DNA from: WHSW01 sp963821025
Lineage (GTDB): Bacteria; Actinomycetota; Thermoleophilia; Solirubrobacterales; 70-9
Reading direction: 5' to 3'
Assembly: GCA_963821025.1 (NCBI GenBank)
Contig: CAWGCG010000004.1
Location: 982,070 to 1,046,069, forward strand
DNA: 64,000 nt
A program made the translations under genes and the position numbers. Positions 55,851 to 64,000 of the stretch are shown here, one piece after another; the stretch's first letter is position 1, and every line of letters starts with the position of its first letter. Below the pieces are notes generated by a model. The model saw only the letters and a program-made list of their open reading frames with translations. It did not search any database and had not been told where the DNA came from.

Positions 55851-58223
55851 ATGAACAGGTCAAGCCGAAGTGGGGGGCTTGCGCTGATCGCGCTGCTCGC
55901 CTGCGCCGCCTTCGCCGCTCCGGCTGCGGCCAAGGGTGGCCTCGAGGCGACGATCACCCGCAACGCCCAGGGGATCCCGACGATCGAGGCCGACGACTTC
56001 AAGAGCCTCGGCTACGGCTACGGCTACGCCTTCGCCAAGGACAACATCTGCACGATCGCCGACACCTATCTGACCTCGAACGCCGAGCGCTCGCGCTGGT
56101 TCGGCCCCGACGCCGAGACGCCCGAGGGCTTCACCAACCTCGACTCAGACTTCTTCTACCAGCGGATCAAGGACCAGCGGACGGTCGAGGAGCTCACCAA
56201 CCAGCCGCCGCCCGACGGCCCCAAGCGCAACGTCAGGCGCGCCGTCGCCGGCTACGTCAAGGGCTACAACCTCTACCTCGAGAGGACCGGCGTCGACAAC
56301 CTCCCCGACCCGCGCTGCGCCGGCGAGCCCTGGGTGCGCCCGATCGACAAGTGGGACGTCTACCGGCGCTTCTATGAGCTCGACCTCTACGCCAGCGCCG
56401 GGGCCGCGATCGACGGGATCGCCGGCGCCCAGCCGCCGGGTGCGGCGACGCCGCCCGCTCCGAGGCCGAGCCGCGGCGCGGTCGAGCGGCTCGGGCGGGC
56501 GCTGGAGCCCGACGCGCTCGGCTCCAACGCCTGGGGGCTCGGCAGCGAGGTGACCAAGTCGGGCGGCGGCATCGTCCTCGCCAACCCGCACTTCCCCTGG
56601 CAGGGCCCGCGGCGCTTCTACCAGTCGCACCTGGTGGTCCCGGGCAAGTTCAACGTCTCCGGCGCCAGCCTCTTCGGCGCCCCGGTGATCAACATCGGGC
56701 ACACGCGCAATCTCGCCTGGAGCCACACGGTCTCGACCGCGTACAGGTTCACGCCGATGTTCCTCGAGCTCGCCCCCGGCGACCCGACGACCTACCTCGT
56801 CGACGGCCAGCCCGAGCCGATGACGGCGAACGAGACCACGGTCGAGGTGCTGCAGCCCGACGGCTCGGTCGCGCCGCAGACGCGGACGCTCTACAGCAGC
56901 CGCTACGGCCCGATCGTCAACTCGATCCAGGGCCAGGACCTGTTCGCCTGGACCGCCGACTCCGCCTACGCGATGTACGACGTCAACGCCGCCAACGGGC
57001 GCCTGATCAACCACTTCTTCGAGATCAACAAGGCGCAGTCGACCAAGGACGCGCTCGCGATCCTGCGCAAGTTCGAGGGCATCCCCTGGGTCAACACGAT
57101 CGCCGCCGACTCCAAGGGCCGGGCGCTCTACGCCGACATCGGCGCGATCCCCAACGTCCCCGACGAGAAGGCGGTCGACTGCGCCGGCGGCATCGGCGTG
57201 CTCTCCTTCCCCGCCTTCGGCCTGCCGGTGCTCGACGGCTCGCGCTCGGAGTGCGCGCCCGGCACCGACCCCGACTCGGCGGCGCCGGGGATCTTCGGCG
57301 CCTCGCAGCTGCCGGTGCTCCAGCGCCGCGACTACGTCGCCAACAGCAACGACAGCTACTGGCTCACCAACCCCGCCCAGCCGCTCGAGGGCTACCCGCG
57401 GATCGTCGGCGACGAGGGCACCGCGCGCTCGCTGCGCACCCGGCTCGGGCTGAAGATGATCGAGGGCCGGCTCGCCGGCACCGACGGCTTTGCGGGCAAC
57501 AAGTTCACCCGCAACCAGGTGCGAAAGCTCGTCTTCCAAAACCGCCACTACGGCGGCGAGCTCTTCCGCGACGACCTCGCCGCCTTCTGTCGCGCCAACC
57601 CGACCCTGACCGACTCCGGCGGAGCCGCCGTCGACGTCGCCGAGGCCTGCCCGGCGCTCGAGGGCTGGGACCTGAAGGTCAACCTGGAGAGCACCGGGGC
57701 GCTGCTCTTCGACCGCTTCCTCGCCAACCTCGGCGACTTCCCCTTCGCGAATCCGTTCGACCTCGCCGACCCGGTGAACACGCCGAACGGCCTCGACACC
57801 TCGGACCCGGCGGTGGGCACCGCGCTCGCCGACGCGGTCACCGACCTGCGCAGCTCGAACATCCCGCTCGACGCGCCCTACGGCGACTACCACTACGAGC
57901 AGCGCGGCTCCGAGCGGATCCCGATCCACGGCGGGACCGGCGACCCGGACGGGATCTTCAACGCGATCTACGGCGAGTTCAAGCCCGGGATCGGCTACGA
58001 CGAGATCAGCGACGGCTCCAGCTTCGTCATGGTCACCAGCTTCGAGGGCGGCTGCCCCAAGGACCGCTCGATCCTCACCTACTCGCTCTCGGAGAACCCG
58101 GCCTCCAAGTACCACTCCGACCAGACCCGGCTCTACTCGCAGAAGAAGTGGGTCGACCCGCCCTTCTGCGCCGGCGAGGTCGAGCGCACGGCGAAGCAGG
58201 TCAAGGTGGTTCGGAGCCGCTAG
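55851..58223 (+). CDS. Penicillin-amidase-family acylase (PvdQ/aculeacin acylase-like)
   Basis: A 790-residue exported Ntn-hydrolase that should be cut into two chains. A signal peptide (residues 1-27) is followed by an alpha part. The nucleophile Ser is in LGSNAWGLGSEVT, then GIVLANPHFPWQGPRRFYQSH, NIGHTRNLAWSHTVST, and a C-terminal beta chain with PYGDYHYEQRGSERIPIHGG. The segment around the Ser resembles PvdQ and AHL acylases, suggesting hydrolysis of N-acyl homoserine lactones or lipopeptides. A ribosome-binding site AGGGAGA precedes ATG 55851. It ends four bases into convergent xseB. Confidence 0.92.
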   Translation: MNRSSRSGGLALIALLACAAFAAPAAAKGGLEATITRNAQGIPTIEADDFKSLGYGYGYAFAKDNICTIADTYLTSNAERSRWFGPDAETPEGFTNLDSDFFYQRIKDQRTVEELTNQPPPDGPKRNVRRAVAGYVKGYNLYLERTGVDNLPDPRCAGEPWVRPIDKWDVYRRFYELDLYASAGAAIDGIAGAQPPGAATPPAPRPSRGAVERLGRALEPDALGSNAWGLGSEVTKSGGGIVLANPHFPWQGPRRFYQSHLVVPGKFNVSGASLFGAPVINIGHTRNLAWSHTVSTAYRFTPMFLELAPGDPTTYLVDGQPEPMTANETTVEVLQPDGSVAPQTRTLYSSRYGPIVNSIQGQDLFAWTADSAYAMYDVNAANGRLINHFFEINKAQSTKDALAILRKFEGIPWVNTIAADSKGRALYADIGAIPNVPDEKAVDCAGGIGVLSFPAFGLPVLDGSRSECAPGTDPDSAAPGIFGASQLPVLQRRDYVANSNDSYWLTNPAQPLEGYPRIVGDEGTARSLRTRLGLKMIEGRLAGTDGFAGNKFTRNQVRKLVFQNRHYGGELFRDDLAAFCRANPTLTDSGGAAVDVAEACPALEGWDLKVNLESTGALLFDRFLANLGDFPFANPFDLADPVNTPNGLDTSDPAVGTALADAVTDLRSSNIPLDAPYGDYHYEQRGSERIPIHGGTGDPDGIFNAIYGEFKPGIGYDEISDGSSFVMVTSFEGGCPKDRSILTYSLSENPASKYHSDQTRLYSQKKWVDPPFCAGEVERTAKQVKVVRSR

Positions 58224-58459
58224 GCGCCGTCGCCCGCCGGCCGCTCGAGCTCGGCGACCAGCTCGTCGAGCTTCAGCTCCTTGAGCTCGCCCGAGACCGC
58301 GTCGAGCTCGGCCTTGCAGAACTCGATCAGGCCCTTGGCCTCGACGCAGAGCCCGAGCGTCTCGCGCAGCTCGGCCTCGCCCGAGTCGAGCCGGGCGATG
58401 ATCGCCTCGAGTCGCGCGACCGCGGTCTCGTAGTTCTCAGGTGCGCTCGTCGCTTCCAT
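58220..58459 (-). CDS. xseB: Exodeoxyribonuclease VII small subunit
   Basis: A 79-residue helical protein. YETAVARLEAIIARLDSGEAEL and CVEAKGLIEFCKAEL fit the XseB coiled-coil family. It binds XseA to form exonuclease VII, which degrades single-stranded DNA. ATG 58459 overlaps the end of xseA by 23 bases, the usual coupled order. Confidence 0.9.
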   Translation of the reverse strand: MEATSAPENYETAVARLEAIIARLDSGEAELRETLGLCVEAKGLIEFCKAELDAVSGELKELKLDELVAELERPAGDGA

Positions 58460-59791
58460 CCGCTTCCACCTTTGCCCCGACAGCATCGTCGGCGAAGCGG
58501 ATGACAACCCGCTCGCGCTCGCGGGCCGCCGCAGCCCTCGCGATCGGGGCGCCGTCCGGATCGCTGACCAGCGCATAGCCGCGCTCGAGCGTGCGCTGGG
58601 GATCGTGGGCGTCGATCGCCTGCGCGGCCGTGGTCAGCTGGCGGCGCGCCGCGGCATCGGCCGCAGCGAAGGCCGAGGCCTTGCGCGAGGCGACCAGCGC
58701 GTGCGTGCGGGCGAGGTCGCGGCGGGCCGTCGTTCGCCGGGTCGGCCGAGGCACGGACCTCGCGCAGGAGCTGGTGCAGGCGACCGCGCTCGCCGCGCAG
58801 GGCGCGCTCGGGGGCGCGCGAGCACTCGGCGAGGCGCTGGGCGCGGCGGGCGACCGCGGCGGTGCCGGCTCGGCCGGCGGTCTTGGCGGCTTCGCTCAGC
58901 CCGGCGCGGGCGGCGGCCAGGTCGAGGCCGATCAGGGTCTCGGCGGCGTGGGTCGGGGTCGAGCAGCAGGCGGCGGCGACGTCGTCGATCAGCGTCCGGT
59001 CGACCTCGTGGCCGACGGCGCTGACGACCGGCAGGCGCAGCAGGGCGATCGTCCGGCAGAGATCCTCGTCGCAGAACGCCCACAGGTCGGTGAGGCTGCC
59101 GCCGCCGCGACAGACGACCGCGACCTCGACCGCCGGGACCTCGGCGAGCCCGCGCAGGGCGGCGGCGATCGCGCCGGCGGCGCGGCGGTCCTGGACCGGG
59201 GCGTCGGCCCAGACGATCGTCCCCCGCCAGCCGCGGCGCTCGAGCCCGGCGAGCAGGTCGGCGCAGGCGGCGCTCTGGCGCGCGGTCACCACCCCGATCG
59301 TCTTCGGCAGCAGGGGGCGGTCGAGCAGCTTCTGCGGCTCGAGCAAACCGTCGGCGGCGAGCCGCCGGCGCGAGCGCTCGAGCTGGGCGAGCAGGTCGCC
59401 CTCGCCGGCGAGGCGGATGTAGGTGGCGCGGAAGCTGAAGCTCGGCGAGGCGGTGGCGCTGCCCGGGGTAGTAGTCGGGCCCGCCGCCGATCACCACCTC
59501 GGCGCCGTCCTTGAGCGCGCCCTCGGGCAGCTTCAGCCGCTCGAGGGCGTCGTTCCAGATCGCGCAGCGGACAGCTCCCTCGGAGTCGCGGAGCTCGAAG
59601 TAGGTGCTGGTCCGCGCCTGCTTCAGGTTGAAGACCTCGCCGATCAGCAGCACCCGCGGGCGGGCGCGCAGGAAGTCGCGAAAGCCGGCGGCCCACTTGC
59701 CGACCTCATACGGGCCCGGCAGATCGGGGTCGGCGGCGGCCTGGTCGGCAACGACGGCGCCGGGAAGCGGGCTCTGGGAGTCGAAGGCCAT
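58437..59791 (-). pseudogene. xseA: Exodeoxyribonuclease VII large subunit (two frameshifts)
   Basis: About 451 residues in three pieces. The N-terminal OB fold has VLLIGEVFNLKQARTSTYFE. After a +1 break near 59465 (one extra G in CCCGGG) the protein continues SPSFSFRATYIRLAGEGDLL. It goes on through IGVVTARQSAACADLLAGL and SAVGHEVDRTLIDDVA, the catalytic-region motifs. A +1 break near 58735 precedes the coiled-coil C-terminus, which ends LERGYALVSDPDG and VIRFADDAV. All family blocks are present and xseB follows normally, so the gene is probably intact in the organism. Confidence 0.9.
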
Positions 59792-59838
59792 CTGGATCGA
59801 GTCGGATGATGGCGCCGGGCCCTGACGGCACGCGGAGG

Positions 59839-59844
59839 TAGGTT
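59839..59844 (+). promoter_or_regulatory. -10 element of the PQQ-type propeller gene
   Basis: TAGGTT six bases before the GTG at 59851, favouring that start over ATG 59854. Confidence 0.45.
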
Positions 59845-59850
59845 TGGCGC

Positions 59851-62390
59851 GTGATGAGACCGGCGCTCGCCCTGGTCGCGCTGATCGCGCTCACCGTGCC
59901 CGCCTTCGCCGATGCGCGCGCGACCGAGCCCGCCGGCCGCTACGCCTACGAAGTCCCGGTGCTCGCCGACTCGCCCTGGCCGCAGATGCGCCGCGACTCG
60001 CGCAACACCGCCGCCAGCCCGATCCGCGGGCGCTATCGCGGCGACGCGCCGTGGTCGTTTCGGACCGGGCGCGGGATCTTCTCGACCCCGGTGCTCGGCG
60101 CCGACGAGACCGTCTACGTCGGCTCGGCCGACGGCAGCTTCTACGCGCTCGACCGCTACGGCGAGCGCAAGTGGCGCTTCGGCACCGGCGGGATCATCGA
60201 CGCGGCGGCGGCGCTCGGCGCCCGCCGCCCGAGTCGCGAGTTCCCGATCACGATCGGCTCCGGCGACGAGACGCTCTATCAGCTGCGCAGCGCCGACCGG
60301 CCGCTCTCGCGCCGCAAGCGCCTGCGCTGGCAATTCCGCACCGGGCTCGCCCCGGCGACCGGGCAGCTGGTCAACTGGTGGGAGGGAAACCCGGCCTACG
60401 GGCCCGACGGCAACCTCTACGTCGGCAACACCGGCGGCGGCACCTTCTCACTGACCCCCGGCGGCGAGCAGCGCTGGGTCGTCCAGCGCGACAACTCGGT
60501 CTGGACGACGCCCGCCTTCGACGCTGCCGGCAACAGCTACTGGGGCTCGGTCGACTTCTATGCCTTCTCGCTCGACCCGGCCGGCAACCAGCGCTGGCAG
60601 ACCTTCACCCCCGGCTACGTCACCTCCTCGCCGGCGCTCGGCGCCGACGGCACCGTCTACGTCGGCTCCTTCGACCGCGCCCTGCACGCGCTCGACCCCG
60701 CGACCGGCGCCGAGCGCTGGGCCTTCCCGACCGCCGACCACATCTACAGCTCGCCGGCGCTCGCCAGCGACGCTTCCGGCGCGACCAGCGCGATCTACAT
60801 CGGCTCGGCCGACGGCTCGGTCTATGCGGTCGCGCCCGACGGCACCCAGCTGTGGCGCTATGACACCGGCGAGCCGGTGCGCTCCTCGCCGGTGCTCGGG
60901 CGGGCGCCGCGCGGCGACGGTCGGATCGTCTACGTCGGCTCCTCGAACGGCAAGCTCTACGCGCTCGACGCCGCGACCGGGGCGCGGCGCTGGTCGTTCG
61001 ACACCACCCCGAAGGGCGCCGCGCTCGCCGATCGCAACGACCTCAACGGCTCGCCGGCGCTCGGCGCGCCGCGGCGTCTACATCGGCGGCGAGCACGGCC
61101 GGGTCTGGTTCGTCCCCTACGACTACTGCCGCGAGGTCGACGACCGCCGCTGCTCCACCGACCCGGGCCAGGAGTTCGGCGCCGACGTCGACCGCGTCTT
61201 CCCGGTGACTCCGGGCGGGACCACCCTGACGGGCTCCAAGGAGAGGGTGCCCGCAGCGACCGCGCTGGCGACCCGGCTGATCGTCCGCCGCGGCGGGCTG
61301 ACGCTCGACGCGGCGATCGACCCGGGCGTCCAGGTGAGCGCCGATCCGCCGTTCGAGTTCGAGACCCAGCTCTCCGGCGACGGCCACTACCTGTTCATCC
61401 GCCCCGACGGGATCCTGCGGTCGAACACCAAGTACCGGGTCCAGGTGGCGGGCGGCTGGAGCGCCGGCGACGAGGCCGGCGGCTTCGACGACACGCTTCG
61501 GTTCAAGACCGAGCCCGCAGGCGGGCGCAAGCTGCCGCTCGCGGTCGGCAGGCGCGAGGTCGGCGCGCTCGAGCTCAGCCGCCTGGCGCTGCCGCTGCCG
61601 GCGCTGCTGCCGAGCGTCAACCAGATCGGCTTCGACTCCTACGACCTGATCGCCGGGACGCTGGCGAAGCAGAAGACCGGCCCCCGAAGCGGCCGGATCC
61701 TGCTCTGGGTGGTCGGCGCGCGGCGCGGCAAGTCGGGCGCCGCCAAGGTCGACCCCAACGGCGGCTTCGCCTTCCCCCTCTACGGCACTTACCGGCGCGA
61801 CCAGATCGCCCTCAACGCCAGCCAGGTCAACCTCCAGTTCAGCTTCGGCTCGGTGCCGCTGCGCAGCTTCGACTTCCGCGGCGGCCTCGACGCCGACGCG
61901 CAGCTTCGCCCCGGGGGCAAGCCTCTACGGCCAGGTCAGCTGCGCCGATGTCCCCAACTACTCGGCCCAGCTGCGGATCGCCGGCGTCTGCAACGAGAGC
62001 GACACCCTGGCGTCCTACGGGACCTTCCTCGGCGACGGCTACGAGCGCGGCGGCGCCAACCTGAAGCCGCGCGGTCTCAGCGCCGGGGAGGTGGCGCTGA
62101 CCCGCCCGACCGCGACCGCCGACGGCGAGGCGACCGTGTCGCTGTCGCTCAGCGGCGGCGCCCGATACCGCGCCGGCGCCCACCTCGCCTCGATCCTCTT
62201 GGTCGACGCTGCCACCGGCGCCCCGGTCCCGCTCGACTATCGCGCCCTGACCAACCCTGTGGTCGACGCCGCCGGCAACGTCTCCCAGGTGCGGCTGCGG
62301 ATCCCGGCGGGGACCGAACTGCCACCGTCGCTGCGCGCCTACACGATCGCCGACGTCTTCCCGCTGGCGGCGAGCGAGCTCGGACCCTGA
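59851..62390 (+). pseudogene. Exported PQQ-type beta-propeller protein (two frameshifts)
   Basis: About 846 residues. A signal peptide (residues 2-24) is followed by PQQ-like blades with repeated WxF-type units: PWPQMRRDSRNTA, PWSFRTGRG, VGSADGSFYALDRYGE, GTVYVGSFDRALHALDPATG and VGSSNGKLYALDAATG. A +1 break near 61070 leads to GVYIGGEHGRVWFVPYDYC and an Ig-like segment. Another +1 break near 61920 leads to a C-terminal beta domain ending ASELGP. It is probably a cell-surface or periplasm-like binding protein; there is no evidence of dehydrogenase active-site residues. Confidence 0.78.
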
Positions 62391-62803
62391 GCTGAGCGTC
62401 GCCGGGTTGGCGCCGCGGCCTCGGCGTCGTCGAGCGCTCGCTTGAGCCGAGCCCTCGGCACGGCGTAGCGCTCGAGCTCGCGCCCGTCGGTGGACACGAC
62501 CTCGATCAGAATGCCCCCGTCTGCGCCAACGCCGCCCGCGCTCGAGAGCGTCAGCAGCGCCGGCTCGAGCTCGCCAGGTCCGCAGATCCGCAGCGCCGGC
62601 ACCGCACCTCGTGGCGAGGCGATCGCGTCGAGATCGGCGAGCTCGGACAGCGCCAGGGTGCGCTCGTCGGCCTCGAGCTTCGCGGACCGGTCTGCGACCC
62701 TGGCCACGGCCTCATCCTCGGAGGGTCGCGGAGCGGCGGCGAACCGGGTTCCGAGCAGGGCGAGCGCCGACCCGGCGCATCCCGCGACCCTGCGTGTGTT
62801 CAT
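62339..62803 (-). CDS. Small exported hypothetical protein (154 aa)
   Basis: The N-terminus (MNTRRVAGCAGSALALLGT) resembles a weak signal peptide. The rest is charged, helical and then beta-rich, with no recognised family. A GGAGGG ribosome-binding site lies about nine bases before ATG 62803, which supports the gene. The 3' end overlaps the convergent propeller gene by 52 bases. Confidence 0.55.
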   Translation of the reverse strand: MNTRRVAGCAGSALALLGTRFAAAPRPSEDEAVARVADRSAKLEADERTLALSELADLDAIASPRGAVPALRICGPGELEPALLTLSSAGGVGADGGILIEVVSTDGRELERYAVPRARLKRALDDAEAAAPTRRRSAQGPSSLAASGKTSAIV

Positions 62804-62957
62804 CCCTGCGAACCCTCCATCTCCGGGCCGAAGCGACCGCGCCCCACGCGGCCGCCTCGACCACCCCCTTTCGGTTAGTCCCCTGTTTCCGCGAATCGAG
62901 GACTCAACCCTGGGCTGGCCGCATATCCGACCCCGGCGCGGCGCCAGAAGCGCGCGG

Positions 62958-63997
62958 CTAAAGCCCCTGCAGGCTCCGCCGCCGCAGCCGCGGATCGTCG
63001 ATCGCCGGCGCCACCCAGCCGTCGTCGACCGGGTTCACCGTCGTTCCCGGCGGCACGATCTCGTCGATCCGGTCGAGGACGTCCTGCGCTCAGGCGGATC
63101 TCGGCGGCGGGAAGCTGGCTTTCGAGCTGCTCCATCGTCCGCGGGCCGATGATCGGCGCGGTCACCGCCGGGTGCTCGAGCAGGAAGGCGAGCGACATCT
63201 CGATCAGCGTCAGCCCGGCCTCGTCGGCGAGCTTGGCGAGCGCGTCGGCGGCCTCGAGCTTCGCCTGGTTCTCGGCGATCGACATGTCGTAGCGGTCGGG
63301 GATCATCTGCGCGCGGCGGGTCTCGGGCAGGTCGGAGTCGAGGCGGTAGCGGCCGCTGAGCCAGCCGCCGGCGAGCGGGCTCCAGGGGATGACGCCGATC
63401 CCGTAGCGCTCGCAGGTCGGGAGCAGGTCGCGCTCGATCTGGCGGACGAGGATCGAGTAGGGCGGCTGCTCGGTGACGAAGCGCTGGCGCCCGCGCTTCT
63501 CGGCCACCCACTGGGCCTCGACCACGGCCGAGGGCGGGAAGGTCGAGGAGCCGATGTAGCGGACCTTGCCGGCGCTGACCAGGTCGCTGAGCGCCGCCAG
63601 CGTCTCGTCGATGTCGGTCTCGAGCTCGGGGCGGTGGATCTGGTAGAGGTCGATCCAGTCGGTGTCGAGCCGCCGCAGCGAGTTCTCGACCTCCTGCGAT
63701 GATCCAGCGGCGCGAGTTGCCGAACTGGTTCGGATCGTCGCCCATCTTCCCGTGCACCTTGGTCGCGAGGAAGACCTGGTCGCGCCGCCCGGCGAGCGCC
63801 TTGCCGACGATCTCCTCCGACTCGCCGCGCGCGTAGACGTCGGCGGTGTCGACGAAGTTGATCCCCGCGTCGAGCGCCGCGTGGATGATCGCGATCGACT
63901 TGTCGTGATCCGGCTCCCCCCAGGCGCCGAACATCATCGCCCCGAGGCAGAGCGGGCTTACCTGGACACCGGTGGATGCGAGCTGGCGGGTCTGCAT
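62958..63997 (-). pseudogene. Aldo/keto reductase (two frameshifts)
   Basis: About 346 residues of an NADPH-dependent aldo/keto reductase. The start MQTRQLASTGVQVSPLCLG is typical. GINFVDTADVYARGESEEIV has the catalytic Asp and Tyr, and FLATKVHGKM the Lys. After a +1 break near 63690 it continues LRRLDTDWIDLYQIHRPE with the catalytic His, then IPWSPLAGGWLSG and APIIGPRTMEQLESQL. A +1 break near 63088 precedes the end PGTTVNPVDDGWVAPA. Motifs are intact across pieces, so errors are likely. ATG 63997 is three bases from the window edge. Confidence 0.88.
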
Positions 63998-64000
63998 GGG

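Noticed and set aside
56145..58115. 656-aa antisense frame opposite the acylase
   Set aside because: Composition and position match a shadow of the acylase gene, which carries all its family motifs.

Overview
The window is very GC-rich bacterial DNA with frequent GTG and TTG starts, overlapping stop/start junctions and typical actinobacterial families (PucR regulator, DivIC-like protein, Mfd, MazG, L25/Ctc, class III cyclase). I infer an actinomycete relative (Actinomycetota), most likely class Thermoleophilia (Solirubrobacter-like). That rests on the mix of families and was not checked by a search. There are two tRNA genes (Gln-UUG, Leu-UAA). I see no rRNA, CRISPR array, prophage or recognisable insertion sequence, and no gene-free stretch over 300 bases.

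Layout. 1-5400: end of a PAP2 phosphatase, a PucR regulator, tRNA-Gln, then glmU-prs and small membrane proteins. 5400-17900: a degenerate HD-GYP protein, a broken glycerophosphodiesterase, an MFS exporter, a UbiB/ABC1 kinase, two convergent arginase-family genes, rplY-pth-crotonase, a membrane-anchored PI-PLC-like protein and a ferritin-like protein. 17958-25157: a housekeeping run, mfd, a SurA-like foldase, mazG, eno and a DivIC-like protein. 25177-36229: a co-directional surface-glycan cluster of two GT-C-type membrane proteins, three sulfotransferases, a GT-B glycosyltransferase and a flippase, suggesting assembly and export of a sulfated cell-surface glycan. 36200-44800: csrA, an FAD oxidoreductase, a nuclease, class I aldolase, a YbdK-type ligase, then a tight operon (inactive rhomboid, O-methyltransferase, GNAT, small protein, UPF0173 hydrolase). 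44989-48250: a NarL-type two-component pair, an ECF sigma factor fused to a zinc anti-sigma-like domain, and tRNA-Leu. 48304-64000: a TetR/cupin divergent pair, aldehyde dehydrogenase with a decayed partial copy, an MFS exporter, a membrane adenylate/guanylate cyclase, a PvdQ-like acylase, xseA/xseB, a PQQ-type beta-propeller and an aldo/keto reductase.

Three patterns cut across the window. First, many genes lack room for a Shine-Dalgarno site and instead carry a TAnnnT hexamer 6-7 bases before the start codon, as expected for leaderless mRNAs. Second, about twenty reading-frame breaks interrupt otherwise conserved genes, most needing removal of one base. This looks like insertion-biased sequencing error, so many entries typed pseudogene are probably intact in the organism. 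Third, short palindromic repeats lie between and inside genes, including in-frame inserts in mfd, mazG and a GT-C gene, and an out-of-frame tandem repeat alters the end of csrA.
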